Shown here one piece after another: positions 1 through 11,745 of a stretch of 64,000 bases of DNA. Origin of the DNA: Diplodia intermedia (lineage: Eukaryota > Ascomycota > Dothideomycetes > Botryosphaeriales > Botryosphaeriaceae); contig JAKEKT010000046.1 of the NCBI GenBank assembly GCA_021495925.1, forward strand, positions 124,001-188,000, in the 5' to 3' direction. Below the pieces are notes generated by a model that did not search any database, had not been told where the DNA came from, and was given only the letters and a program-made list of their open reading frames with translations. The position numbers were made by a program, and so were the translations under genes. Each line of letters starts with the position of its first letter. Positions within the stretch are counted from its first letter, which is position 1.

Positions 1-450
1 TTCAATTCGCCACCCCCCAGCAACCTTCCTCGGTACAGTAAAGTCTTCGACATTGTGCTTCACAGCACCGAATGTGTGAGAGAAGTCAGCACGTCTGTCT
101 GACGCAACAAAATGCCTGCCAATGGCGATGACCGGAGCGTTGAGAGGCAGGCGCGGCTTCTCGACATCAAGGTGGAACATGAAGTCGACGCTGATCTGGT
201 CTTTGAGCAGCTCGAGAAGGTCCTGGTTTGCGGGCGAAGGGATCCACTCTTCAAGGTGGTAGATGACGGACGGCCAGGAGCCGACGATGTAGAAGTACGA
301 CGGGTCTTCAATCTGAACGAAGTAGTGGAAAGGCTGGTGGGTGAAATCCTCCATAGCCCTCTTAGCTTTCTGGAGGCTCGCGCGCAACGTGGGGTCGTCG
401 AAGGATGCGCCAGACTTGAGGCGCAGTAGCGCGAGCTCGGTGACGGTCAT
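1..450 (-). CDS. Dimeric alpha/beta-barrel (ABM-like) protein, 3' end beyond window
   Basis: An open frame starts with ATG at 450-448 and runs 150 codons to the left edge without a stop, so the C-terminus is missing. It begins MTVTELALLRLKSG and contains a stretch around FHYFVQIEDPSYFYIVGSWPS, then an LLELLKDQIS helix and HLDVEKP. This strand-helix pattern is typical of fungal ferredoxin-like dimeric alpha/beta-barrel (antibiotic-biosynthesis-monooxygenase-like) proteins, whose substrates are mostly unknown. There is no signal peptide and no intron in the visible part. A TATATAT box at 526-532 lies about 75 bp upstream. It is divergent from the DUF7918 gene. The fold assignment is inferred from pattern only. 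Confidence 0.7.
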   Translation of the reverse strand, partial: MTVTELALLRLKSGASFDDPTLRASLQKAKRAMEDFTHQPFHYFVQIEDPSYFYIVGSWPSVIYHLEEWIPSPANQDLLELLKDQISVDFMFHLDVEKPRLPLNAPVIAIGRHFVASDRRADFSHTFGAVKHNVEDFTVPRKVAGGWRIE

Positions 451-1208
451 CTTTGGGACTGGTGGCTTCGTGCTGTGGCGGGCGACCCGCGTTAAGGCTG
501 ATGTCCAAGATACAATGTTGAGCGCTATATATTCCTACGTGCTGGCTGAGGCAGAAGCGATGATGCGGCATTTTTCGGGGCTGCAGAGGCGACGAGGCCG
601 AGTTAGAGCAGCGCCGGCTGCACACCATCCGCGCGCCGTTGCGCGTGTGCCTGGCCGCGTAGTGTGCCCTGGGCGAAGCAAGCCTTGGGCGGGTGGTGGT
701 GGCTTTGTGTAAGGCTGGCCAGGTATCCTGGGACGCGGCGGCGGGCGGGCAGCACACGGGCGACCGGGGGGACTGCCCGTACTGGATCGACGGCTTGGCG
801 CAGCCTCTCTCTGCCGCCGTGTGTGTAAACGACAACTACTCGAACCTCCCCAGAGCACCCCGCCCGCGAGCAAGAGCTGCCTCCGCCTCGCTCCCACGCT
901 CGCGTCGAGCCAGCACCGCCTGCGTCCACCCGCCTGCCCTCCACCGCGGCTGCGTCGCCGCCGACGCGCTCCAGGCATCCGAGCGCCAGCTCCACGGCCG
1001 AGCATTAAATCGATCGCCAGAAGCACACCGTGCTCGCGCTGTCTCAGGTTTTTTGCGACGTCCTCACTCCGCACCTCCGACCAGCCGAGCCTCCGCACAC
1101 TACCTCGCGCTGCCGCGCACCATTCCATTGCCATCGCCCGCCCACCCCGCCGGCCACCGCTCTTTGCGCAGCAGCCCCACCTGCGTCCCAAGCCTCTAGT
1201 CTCGCAAG
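451..1208. other. Divergent intergenic region
   Basis: 758 bp separate two divergent starts. Apart from the TATA-like box, the right part (about 840-1200) is C-rich and pyrimidine-rich on the plus strand, as is usual for the leader of a strongly transcribed fungal gene. I see no gene here. Confidence 0.5.
526..532 (-). promoter_or_regulatory. TATA-like box
   Basis: TATATAT lies 76 bp upstream of the ATG of the partial minus-strand gene at 450. The position suits a TATA element; function is inferred. Confidence 0.35.
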
Positions 1209-3143
1209 ATGCCCTGCTTCCAGGGCCTGGCCGTCAGCATCCACACGCCTGACGGCCCGCTGCCCGAGTATTCGATCCAGAAGAACTCTCGCGCCCACCG
1301 CATCACCTCGTACATCCCCGTCCCGCCCGCCAAGGTCCCGCCTGGCGCCAGCAAGCCCGAGCAATCGACCTTCGCCATCTCCATCACCCTCCTCACCCCC
1401 GGCCTGAACGTCCCGTACTCGACCCCCAAGCCGGGCCCCGACGATCCTTACCCGCGCCCCAAGGTTGTTGGCGGCTTGCCTGGCTATGGCAACGAGCGGG
1501 GCAAGTACGGCCCCGTAATCGGTCCTTACATTCCGTTGACGTCGTCGCCAAACGAGACCATTGCCGCGTACATATACTTCGATGGCCGCGCGAAAGAGGA
1601 GGTCGCGACGCTGCTTCGGCGGGGCGAGGAAACTTGGGTCAACTCGCGCTGGGTCAGCGTGCCCGAGTCCGAGGGTGGTGGTCTCGCCGAGCGTGAGTTC
1701 CTCTTCCGCGAGGTTGGACTGGAGCGCTGGCTCAATGGCCTCGACCTCGAGGGCAAGGACAAGGATGTGGCAGCTAGGATAGAGCGGCGAAGGTTGCGGC
1801 TGGAGAAGAAAAGGCGAAAGAAGACGGAGCAGAAGGGCAGTGATGACGACGACGACGATGACATGGAGACGGACCGGAAAAAGACGGCCAACAGGAACGG
1901 CGTTTTGCGTTATGGTGAGGACAAGACGGTGGAACCGCTGTCGGGGGATGAAGGCTTGTTCACTTCCGACTCGGACTCGGACGACGAGCCACCCATGCCC
2001 GAAGCCGCTGGCCAAATCAAGGTTGCACTGTTTAGAGTTCTGGCCTCTGGAGAAATCAAGAGAGGGGAATACTCGCCGCAATTCGACGCACACGATGATG
2101 ACGATGCCGCAGGCGCCAACGGCGACCCGGCCAATGACGCGGATGTTGACCACACGACGAGTTTTGCCAAGCCGAAGACATTGGACCCCAAATCAATCAG
2201 CACGCAGACTGTGACGGGCATTGATCCCCCGGATAAGCCCTACGCCGTGTTCACGTTCCTGTACCGTGGCGAGAGTAAGTCTTATCTCTCTAGTCCAGAT
2301 CTGCGGATGTATCTGACATAGTCATAGAGCAATTACGCAAGATGGGCATTCTGGCACCCCCAAGTAGCGCCCCCAAGACCCCCGCTCCAACGAAGAGGAA
2401 AACCGGCCTTGACTTCTCCGCTTTGAAGCCACTTACGACCACCGGGACCAGGAATTTTGCTGGCTACCGTGACCCCAACGCGTCACCGACGAAAAAGAAC
2501 AGGGGTGGGAAGGTCAAGGACATTGACGACATGGACAGTGATGCCGAGGATGATGACGATGCACAAATTGGTGCAAATGACGACGAAGTTGACATCAAGA
2601 CGGAGGGCAAGGGCATGCTGTCAGCTGAGGACGTAGCCAGGCAAGAAGAAATGGCCGAGGGCGTCCGCAAGATCAAGGCAGGTGATTGGCAATTTGTGAA
2701 AATCGAGTATTTCTAACTTCCTACAGCTTAAGCGCGCCCACTCCGCCGACCCCGTCCAGGATTCCCCAACGAAGTCGCCCTTGGACTTCACGCCCAGCGG
2801 TTCTGCCAGCGCCGCTTTATCACCCGGCAGCGAAATCCCCACAAGCGCCGCCGCAGCCCTCGCCGCCAAAGAAGTCGCTCCAGAAGCTGCGGTTGTAGGC
2901 TCACCATTCAAGAAGCAGCGCGCCAGCCTACCCGGCTTTGATGAGGGCGTGCGCTCGAACTTGGGGTCTGCGCTGGCGAGCGCCTCTTCGTCATCGGCGC
3001 TAGCAGGCGCATCATTGCTACAGCCGCGCAGCATGAGTGACAGCAACGCATCTGGCCAAACTGCTAGCGCGGCGGCGAGCTCTGTTGGAGGCACCATGAT
3101 CAAGCAGGAAGAGAGCACGATGGAAGAGGATGAAGAGCTTTGA
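1209..3143 (+). CDS. DUF7918 domain protein, three exons (one GC-AG intron)
   Basis: Exons are 1209-2274, 2328-2677 and 2727-3143, giving about 610 residues. The N-terminal 200 residues (MPCFQGLAVSIHTPDGPLPEY..., ...ITSYIPVPPAK..., EETWVNSRWVSVPESEGGGL) match the fungal DUF7918 family as I know it; its function is unknown. The junction ...YRGE|KQLRKMGILAP continues the domain. The rest is low-complexity: acidic runs (DDDDDDD near 1845-1863, SDSDSDDE near 1970) and basic K/R tracts, suggesting a nuclear or nucleic-acid-associated protein. Intron 1 is GT-AG. Intron 2 keeps frame only if it starts with GC at 2678 (AAG|GCAGGT) and ends at 2726, with CTAAC branch site at 2713-2717. The usual GT at 2682 leads to an immediate TAA. 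Confidence 0.82.
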
Positions 3144-4449
3144 TGGTCAACGGACGGGCAGCGGATGATGGGGTGAAGAATTTATTTTCCATTACTCCGA
3201 TACCTCCCCTGCGCCCTTCGTACGGAATTTCTTCGACAAGGGTCTGGGGAGAATTTCTCCTGTAGCATGCGCTGGAAGATGAACGATAGGAGGGAGGGCT
3301 TGATTCGTTCAGTCGGTCATATTCATTCGAAGAAACCCCTCAAGGGGGGTTTTTGATGGAGCATTTTGTTTCCTTCACCTCTCTACTTTCTCCCCTTTGG
3401 TCCTCAGCGGAATGGTGGGTCAAAGTAGCTACTACTGCCTCTGCTGATGCCGCTGTACTGGATATGAGAAAGGAGAGGATGTCAACGTTTCTCTTATTGG
3501 CATTCCAGTGGTGATCTGGGAAACTATCGATGATGAATACTCGAAGTTCGAAAGCTGGATAGGATACGAGCTTGAAATATCATGAAGAGAAAGAATAGGC
3601 AAAACTTGAAAAGGAAAGTTGGAAGAGTGGTGCGAAAGATTGATTCAACTGTAGTTGGAAGTGAGAGTAGGTCATTTCGCCTACTGATGATTTAATGGGC
3701 GGTGGAAGCTCAAATCCTCTCCCCTCCTCCTTGGAAGACAAAGATGGCCTTGTCATGGAGTCTCGATTTTTTTCTTCTCACTGCCCCACTACCCTGAAAA
3801 ATGTTGGGAATTTCATTCCTCACATTCATCGCCGGGATTCCCCCTTGTCTTAGTCATTGATGTACTATCCCGAGAAGCGGTACGGCTTCATGCTATGCCT
3901 GCGATGGCACGGCAGCGTCCAAGGCGAAGGAAATATGCGTTCAATGTATGTTAAAAGAACTACGGGCGGTTCACATGACTGTTCAAGCGTCGAGCGAGTA
4001 TTTCCCCGGGCATCCAGAGTGATTGTTGCTTTGGAGGGATGGTAAAGGCTAGAGTATTGCTATGATGCCAACAAATAGGTAGGCCCGGGCACAACCGGAG
4101 ATGGGATTCGGAATTTTAATCTGCATTGCCTGAGAGGATCCCACCGTGCATTGAGCAGAGTAGTAGTAAGACATGAAGAGGCCCATACGAGAGGTCAAAA
4201 TGTGCTGCCCCATCTTGCACATGCGCAAGATGTTGCCATCTAGTGTACAGGATGTTGCCGTCCAGGTGAAAGTCTTGTATAAAGTCGACGTTTTCAACAG
4301 TATGGCCCGTTCTTTTGGAAGAAAGTGTACTGGGAGAAAGATCACCGGAAAAAGAAGTGAAGAGCAAATGAGTCTAGAAATTGGCAAGAAGATGAAAAAC
4401 AAGACAGTGTCGAATATCCACCTCCGTCCTCTCGCTCCGCGTTGTGCCA
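3144..4449. other. Convergent intergenic region
   Basis: About 1.3 kb between the 3' ends of the DUF7918 and HET genes. It is more AT-rich than its surroundings, has only short non-conserved ORFs, and carries one strong hairpin at 3333-3354. No gene is supported. Confidence 0.5.
3333..3354. repeat. Short perfect hairpin followed by T-run
   Basis: AAACCCC and GGGGTTT form a 7-bp stem around a six-base loop, followed by more T. It is shaped like an intrinsic terminator but lies about 190 bp downstream of a fungal stop codon, so it may only be a 3'UTR structure. Confidence 0.45.
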
Positions 4450-6815
4450 TCAAACAATCATAAGAGACCTCCTCATTGCACCAAGCTCCCAATATAGATA
4501 GCTTTCTTCGTTGAGGATCTCAAACAATGCAACTCTCTCGTATTTGCAGCCAGCTGCATCGCCTTTCAAGAGCCGCTTCCTCAACACGAGCCCTGTACGC
4601 TCTGCAACGAGAAGGAACGTCAGAACATCTCCGCGTGCAATCTCCAGTCCTGGTGCGTCCACATCGACCGTTAGGGCTAGCTCAAAAGTTAGCCCTTGGT
4701 CCTTTCCGAGTGGCGAAACACAAACCCGACGGGAGGTGTCGAATCTGTACTGATCTACTTCAAAAAGATCGTATCTCGGATCCTCATGTTCTCGAATTTG
4801 GAGCTCCATGGTTGAGCCGGCTGCTACGATATAGGCTTCTGGGTTGAGCGTGTCAGGAGGATTGAGAGTAGCTGGATAGCCGAGTATTTCAAGAACTCGG
4901 AAGTCTGAACGAATGCGAGTGTTTGAGCTTGTCGTGACTTGGCCATCGATGGATGGCCACGACCAAGTCGGAGCACGATGGCTATCCACAGTTCTCGTAT
5001 GGACAGGCTTGAGGCTAGGAGAGGTCCGGATTGACTTCCAAAGAAGGGACTCACGGAACTGGTGGTCCCTCCAATGACCATAGAGATACGCCTCCCGTGC
5101 GTAGGGAGTGGCTGCAGCTGCAAGTCCGGCAAGCGCTGGCAGACGATCTCCACCGACGGTGACCTCACGGCCGGTGTAGTGCTCGATAAGCGCGAACCAG
5201 TTGTCAAGTAGATGGTCCCGATTGTCATACCTGCTGAGCTCGGATATGCGCTTTTCCTGCTGAGGTTCGTGTAAACGTGGAGGGAAGCATGGCTGGGAAC
5301 GGCCGGGGTGGCACTCACACCGAACCTCATGCTCACATTCCCAGGTCAGCCCTCCACTGCCAAAGCGTAGTAACCGTCGGCTGAGGATCCATTCTTGCAA
5401 GGACCACGCCCGACGGAAAAGAGGGTCGGATGTAGGCGCGTGGTGTATGAACTTCTGGCCGTGGGGTCCAGTGTAGATTGAGAGCTGAGTGGGGCGGACA
5501 TAGATCGGATTTCTGGAACCCGGGGGATAAATGACCACGCGGTCGGCTCGGCCGTTATTTGTAGACTCGAAGATTCCGCTAAAGCAGTTGGTAGCTTTGT
5601 CGGCGGATATGGTCACTGTTGCTCCCATATAGATGTCTCGCATGCTTTCCGAGTGGCAATGCCAGTCTTCCTCACAGTCTTGCAAAATACAGAGTGAGTC
5701 AATCCACAGGTACTTCAGTCCAAGCCGGCGGGTGATAAGAATGGCATCGTGGAAGGTCTGCGGTAGAGTATCCATGGAGATAGACTTCTTCCTGAGACTC
5801 TCGGTGGATATGGTGCTTTTGATGGTCCTCATTGCAGCGTATTTGTCACCCCAGCAATGGCTTAGGGCTGCATAATGCGCTGCTTCTCCATTGGATTTGT
5901 GTAGTCTCGGGTGTTCGTCATCGGACGAGCCCACGAAAATCACACGTTTGGGCAAGGGGCCCTGCCTCCTCTGGCACCGCGCATGGTTTTCCCGGCAGGC
6001 CTGTAGCATGTCGACGGCCAGCTGCATCTCGCGTGGTAGGGAAACATCGATTGGGACGTCACGCGCAGGTCCAATGAGGCCCCAGCGGCTTGGTGCACCT
6101 GCATAACTCGTCAGTTTCTGGGTCCTTCGAACAGTAACAGCAGCTTGTGTTGCAAAATGTTTTACCCTTGAATCGCTCACAAGACACCAACCTTCCTCCA
6201 TGGGCAGCTGAAGCGAATATACAAATGTAGATGTGGGTTGAGGATTTCCACAAGAACATGCATACGCGGGCTTCGACTATCAACGAAGGTAGGGACACTG
6301 CACCCTTCCTGCATAGGCAGCCGAAGCATATGTCCGAGTCCAGCTGCATGTCGGCAAAGCACACGCAAGAAGAGCGAGGCATACGCTTCGGCTACCCATG
6401 TAAGCAAAGCGTAATGTCTGGTGAGATGGAGATGAGAAGGGTAAAGTCTTTTGCAACCACTGGGACAGCGCAATGCAATGATCCAATCGAAATCTCGCTC
6501 ACTACCATCATGGGTGTAGAATTCAATGTTGTGCTCTCGGCCCGTGTCGTTGTTCAGGATGTAGGATAGGATGATTGTCGACGTGCCTTCCGTACCGTTT
6601 CTGTATTCGCTCTCGAGTCGGATTTGTGCGTCGTCAGGTGGGCTCTCGTCAATGGCCTGGGTCAGGCCCTGCCACAAGACCGAACACGAAGCGCATCCGG
6701 CATCCTTGGATTTCCGGAGCTCCTGGACTTGAAAGGGAGGCGTGCATCCGTTTCTGGCAAATCGGGATTGCAGCGCTTGTTTATTGAAGCCAAGACAGAC
6801 TGAGCACAGGCGCTG
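4450..6815 (-). CDS. HET-domain (heterokaryon incompatibility) protein, 5' exon unresolved
   Basis: Two exons are supported: 6815-6506 and 6098-4450. The first encodes the common N-terminal segment with paired cysteines (LCSVCLGF ... GCASCSVLW); the join FYTHDG|APSRWGLIGPARDV restores the usual order. The second holds the HET core: AALSHCWG, then LPQTFHDAI, LGLKYLWIDSLCILQD and the W-rich SLQEWILSRRLLRF. HET proteins act in allorecognition and trigger cell death after fusion of unlike hyphae; this one has no visible NACHT, ankyrin or WD partner domain. The intron (6099-6505, 407 nt) is long and contains a 16-bp stem. A stop lies just upstream of 6815 next to a good acceptor (CCCAG, 6820-6816), so a start exon farther upstream is expected, but I could not fix it. 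A shorter model starting at 6201 is possible but loses the N-terminal module. Confidence 0.82.
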
Positions 6816-7855
6816 CTGGGTTGGTTAACTCGGCCGAGTGGGTCTATGACAGAAATGCGGGGACCGGAAGGGAGTGGCTCCGGGGATGCGTCAGGCTGAT
6901 GTTCAAAGAGCGGGATGACTTGCATGATGGGAGGGGTCCACTTTGGAGCAATGGTGGAGGCGGCGCCAACGTCGACGAACTTTGCTTTGCAACAGGGCCA
7001 TTTCGAGAGAATGGAAGCTCGGCCTGGAGGCTGAATCGTCTTTCCCCAGGAGCAATTTGTACGTCTTTCACAAACGGTTGAGTAGCTGAAGGCGGACAGC
7101 ACGTGTTCACCGCTTCGATGCATGGTAGTGACCCTTGAAGTTTGCCACCGGAGACATCTCTCGAAGAGGAAGGATGGCGGCAGCAATTGCTATAGCTGAC
7201 TGAAGAAGTGCTGATCAGTCCGGCACTGCCCGCCTCGAGGTCCGTCTTCGCAAGGCCATCTGGTGGGCTGCGGACATGACGATGCAGCGCTTCGGCAGCC
7301 ACGTCACTGGAAGTGGTTGTTAAGCTCAGCGGGAAGTCAGTCGGAGCTCAACGGGCACGGCAAGCGGTGTGGTTCAATTAGAGAACGAGGCGATGAAGTC
7401 ATGCCGAGAGCCCGTGCACGCCTTTTGACAACAAAAAAAAGAGTCAGGAAACGAGGTGCTCGAGCATTCCTAAGCCCCGCGGCAGCTCCATTGGGCAGCG
7501 CGCAGCGCGACCTACACAGCAGCGTGCGGAAGCGCATTGTTGCAAACACAGACGGCAGATGCTGGAACGCCATGCATCATGAAACGTCTTCCAGCCGCGT
7601 GACTCCAGGATGCGCGCCGTGGCTCGTGCGACCAACTCGCCTTCTGCCAGCGAGCGCGCGGTGTGATGAGGCTGAGGCAGGCAAACTGACGCGGCGCAGA
7701 TCGTGACGCGGGTTGGGGTGGGATGGTGACATGGCGGGAGGCAACCTTCGTCCAGGCAGCTGTCGGAGCTGTGGCTGTGAGACGCTTGTTGCGGTCATAG
7801 GTTGGCGTCGGGCGTCGCGTCGGCGCGTCATGCCGCCCGCTGCGCGCAGGGTCCA
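6816..7855. other. Divergent region holding the HET 5' end
   Basis: About 1 kb between the HET gene and the plus-strand coiled-coil gene. It should contain the first HET exon; a minus-strand candidate starts with MQVIPLFEHQ near 6925-6927, but I found no convincing donor in the right phase. Nothing else is supported. Confidence 0.4.
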
Positions 7856-9041
7856 ATGCCTTCGTCCCCGCACCCTCGTTTGAGCAAACCCGCCCTCGAC
7901 CTCACCAACCTTGTCGAAATCCACCCAGCAGCAGACAAACCACCCATGGCCCCCGACTTGAACTCGGTGCCTCCCTCGCCGCGCCTCGCCCAGGCCCAGG
8001 CTTCGGCAGCCGCGACCCAGCCCTCCGCGCCCGCACCTCCGAACGGCAGCAGCCACCAGAATCTGCCAGCTTCCACCTCGCATCCCTCTTCGCGCCGCGC
8101 CTCCCAGCTCTCGCCCATGAATCCCCCGCCGCTGCCGCTCGGCGCAGCTGGGAACAGCTCCACTCCAACCTCGCAGCCCCAGTCGCAGGCCACATACCAG
8201 CCATTCCCGCCGCTGAGCCCACACCTGCCTGGCACCGCTCCTCGCGGGACCATGGATGAGGCCGGCGTTCCCATGAGGCACCCACGCCCCTTGACCGCCG
8301 CCGAGCTGCATCACGAGCTCGAGCAAGAGCAAGAGGCCGTGGTGAGTATTTGCCTGCCCCTTTCCACCGTCTCCCTGTCTCCTTTACCCCCACACTCCTG
8401 TTGCGAAGGCATCAGCACGGCTTTGCGACTAACCTTCCATCGTCGCGCAGGTCAACCGCCTCACGCGCGAGCTCAGCGCCCTCCGCGCGCACTCGGCGTC
8501 CGTCGCCAGCTCCGTCTCGTCGACCAGCACCTCCGCGCACCACCATTCCAGCAACCCGCTCCTCTTCGAGGCCACCGACCCCTCGGCCGTCCATGCCGGC
8601 GCTATGACCGGCCCAACTCATCCCACGGCCTCGCGCCGTCACCGTAGCTCCAGCAGCGTCAGCCGTGCCTCCCAACCGCACCGCTGGTCTGTGTCGAGCC
8701 AAAGCCAGGGCCAGGGCCAGGCGCAACCACAGCAGATTGACGGTACAGGCAGCGGGGTCATCAGCGGAGCCAGCAGCACTTACGCAGCCGGTGTGGGCAT
8801 GGCGCGGAGTCCGAGCCTCGGCGTGGGAACGAGCGCCGCGACGAGATTCGAGGAGGCGGCGCTGCACAGGCAGGAGCTCGAGGAGGCCAAGAGGGAGAAC
8901 GAGCTGCTGAGGAAGCGCGTCAGGGAGCTGGAGTCTGAGCTGCGAGGATCGAGATCCAGCGGAGCCCCGCCGACCACTGCCTCTCCCAGAGAGACAAGCC
9001 AGAACAGAAGCGCTCAGAGAGAGGAGGCTGCCGCGTCATGA
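7856..9041 (+). CDS. Ser/Pro-rich protein with coiled coil, uncharacterized
   Basis: Exons 7856-8341 and 8451-9041 give about 358 residues. The intron (8342-8450) has GTGAGT and GCGCAG ends and joins EQEQEAV|VNRLTRELSALRAH. The first 130 residues are disordered and rich in P, S and Q. Residues about 145-175 contain a helical segment (ELHHELEQEQEAVVNRLTRELSAL), followed by a serine-rich region. A leucine heptad coiled coil occurs near the C-terminus (ELEEAKRENELLRKRVRELESEL). The motif EQEAVVNRLTRELS is familiar from uncharacterized Pezizomycotina proteins, sometimes loosely labelled chromosome-segregation ATPase-like; no ATPase motif is present. The start at 7856 was chosen as the first in-frame ATG; 7946 (MAPDLN) is an alternative. 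Confidence 0.75.
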
Positions 9042-10062
9042 GATAGCCGGCTGGGAATGGAGGATGAGAGGGAGATGTGGTCCATGTTCGGCGTCAGGGT
9101 GTTGGGGCAAGGAATCACTGGCTGGTTTTTGGCTGCGACTTTGGTGACAGGAGAGCCTCGTGAGGCATCACTTTGTATGGCGTTAGGCGCACCTAAGTGT
9201 ACCGGCTGGATGCGTCAGGCAACGCATGGCAGACTAGTCCGGCGTGATTGGAGCGAATTCAGGCTATTTCAATTTGTTTTCATCTAATTCCCCTCGACAT
9301 GGCAAGAAGTGCAAGTTGCTCCGGTGTAGGTAGGGCGAGCCGCCGAACATGCTACTTCCCCGAAGTTGGTTGACTGTTGAGGCGTGCATAGAGGCCGCAA
9401 GGGATCAGCTACGGTTTGCCACCAGTGAAGCCACTTGGGTATCTGGTGCTCGTTTATATGACTACTCACGCGCTGCACGCGCCATGCCTGCTGTGGCAAT
9501 CATGCAGCATGCTCTAGGAGCCCAGCAATCCAGCCTCATGCTGGAAATAGCTGTCACGATGATTGTTGCGCCTATTGTTTGCCTTGGTGTATGCCGCCAG
9601 GAACCACACAGGGGGGTTGTTTGAAAAGAGCATCGTCAGAAAAGGTTTCTGAATTTCTCAGCCAAGCAAACACTTAAAACCTAAAGGGATACACAGCCTT
9701 GGGCAACTGAAAACTGCAGAACATTCTGCCCCGTTGCACAAAAGAATACGCCGTAAGCCATGCCAGGAACGCACCGCTTGTTCGATTTTTCCTTGATAGG
9801 ACCTTTCGCCAATGGCCGAGTAAACATGAAAACTCCTCATATCCTCCGGGAGCGACAATCCGCGGCATAGCCAAACCCTCGTGCCCTACAGACTGGAAGA
9901 AGGAGCATCCGAAGAAGTGAATAAGTGACCACTACTGGAGCGTGAAAAAATAGCTGGGAAGTGTGAGACCTCATCGATTAGAACAAAAATTATCTTCCGA
10001 GAAGCGGTTGCTTCACCCCCAAGATACCGGCGACATGCTGGAAAGGAGGACCGGAGATACGT
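9042..10062. other. Convergent intergenic region
   Basis: About 1 kb between the 3' ends of the coiled-coil gene and GDT1. It holds only short ORFs without recognizable content, presumably both 3'UTRs. I see nothing else. Confidence 0.5.
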
Positions 10063-11745
10063 CTAGTCCGTGTACATAGACTCAAACAAGTAAATGACGC
10101 CGAAAACCAAGAACGCAATGGCACCACCGAGAGTGACTGGGCAATATTAGCACGCATGGCTTTGTAGAAGCCGGAGAATAACTTACCAACACGCATGCTG
10201 ACTTTGCCTGCAATAGCCCTGCCGCCTATAACGGCGGCACTGGTGCACAACCCGTGGCCGACAATGGCGCCCAGGGTGACAAACCAATAGTCCTGACCAG
10301 CAGCCATAGCGATTGTGGCGATCTGACTCCGGTCTCCCCACTCGCCTAGGAAGGTCATCACAAAAGTCTGGACCCAGGCCGGACTGAGAAGCAACGAAAA
10401 GAGGTTGTTCAGACCGCCCAGAATATTGGAGAGGCTTGCACCAGAGGGCGAAGGAGACCTGGCAGGCGAAGAAGAGGGACTACGGTGAGTGGGCAGTCGG
10501 CTGTTCGACCTTGAGCGGCGGCCGCGAGTGCCCGCTTCAAGGGCATACGGCGAGATGGACGAGCGGCGCCTCTTCCCGATGTTGTGTTCCTTCTCTTCAA
10601 GCTCAGCCTCGACTTCCTTCATCTCTTCACCGACGCCCTCATCCGGACTCATTGCAAGACCCTCGCGGAGCAGCTTCGCACCAAAAACGAAGAAGAGAAT
10701 CGCGGCCGCGAAGCTCGTGAGCCACTTGGGCAGGAGCGTCGGAACAGCGTGGCCAAGAACGGCAGAGAGGACAGTCATGGTGATGAGGGCGGCAAAGGCG
10801 GCAGTAAACACCACGACGCGGGGGTGGCGCATGGCCATGAGAGCGGCAACGAGGAAGGTCTTGTCGCCAATTTCGGAGAAGATGATCATCATGAAGGACA
10901 GAACGAAGGAATGGAACGGCTGAATGATGCCCTCTTCATCGTCCGAATCCACGTTGGTCGTCGAGGTCTTCGAGGTCGTTGAGGAGGACTTGGAGGAATC
11001 GTAGGTATCCTTGGGCATGCTTGGAATGACGGGCTTGGAGGAGCTGCTATCGCCGTGTGGCGTATCAGGGAGGTCTGTGGGTTTCTGGGGTAATCCAACG
11101 TCAGCTCAACTTTCATGTATGGCCGCAAAGACTGTGTTGCTAAATTGGGCCACAAACCGCCAAACCAGCAGCACCCTTCGCCCTCTCCGAGGACGAGTCT
11201 TCGTCATCGCTGTCGTCCGCAGCATCCACACCCATGCGCTCTTGCTCATCGTTGGACAACGGGCGCTCCTCGTCCGGCGAAACCGGGACCTTGCCAACCT
11301 TCTCGCCCTTCTCTGCTTCCAGCGCTTTGTGTTCCTTGGTTCTCTGCGAGACGCCTCCCTCGGTTCCTGTAGTGCCCTTCTTGGGCGAAGCGCGGTCAGG
11401 GTCGTCCATAACGCCAATGTCCTTCTCCGTAAGGAGTTTGGAGGATACCTTCTTCTGGTCCACGGTTATCTCGTCGGAGAGCGATTCGCGAGTTGTCGCC
11501 TTCGTGCTGTCGGCGGCACTTGGGGAATTTTCGACGACAAACGGGCCAGCGTGAGGCTTGCCGTCAAGGCCATCCACTGGCGCGTCCTTGGTGCCGACAT
11601 CGAGCTTGCTCGCGGTTGCTGTGACGTCCTTCGAAGGCTCGCGCACTTTCTGGACGCCATTTCCGTCCACGTCGACGACCAAGGCGGCCGAGAGGACGGG
11701 CAGCAGGAACAGCAGCGCTGCAACCTTGTCTTTTCTGAGGATCAT
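10063..11745 (-). CDS. GDT1: GDT1/TMEM165 family Ca2+/Mn2+ transporter (UPF0016)
   Basis: Exons 11745-11158, 11084-10187 and 10136-10063 encode about 519 residues. The protein starts with a signal peptide (MILRKDKVAALLFLLPVLSAALV), then about 180 acidic, hydrophilic residues. Two membrane modules follow, each with the family signature: EIGDKTF and EWGDRSQ (ExGD-K/R-T/S). They are separated by a cytosolic loop rich in R and S. The last exon completes the final helix: GGAIAFLVFGVIYLFE. Known members exchange Ca2+/Mn2+ for H+ at the Golgi and support glycosylation and calcium tolerance. Intron 1 uses a less usual GTTTGT donor; intron 2 is GTAAGT...CCCAG, 50 nt. The long N-terminal luminal region is larger than in yeast Gdt1. 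It is divergent from the telobox-Myb gene. Confidence 0.93.

Noticed and set aside
3333..3354. Bacterial-type intrinsic terminator
   Set aside because: The hairpin is real, but the context is eukaryotic; polyadenylation, not hairpin termination, is expected.
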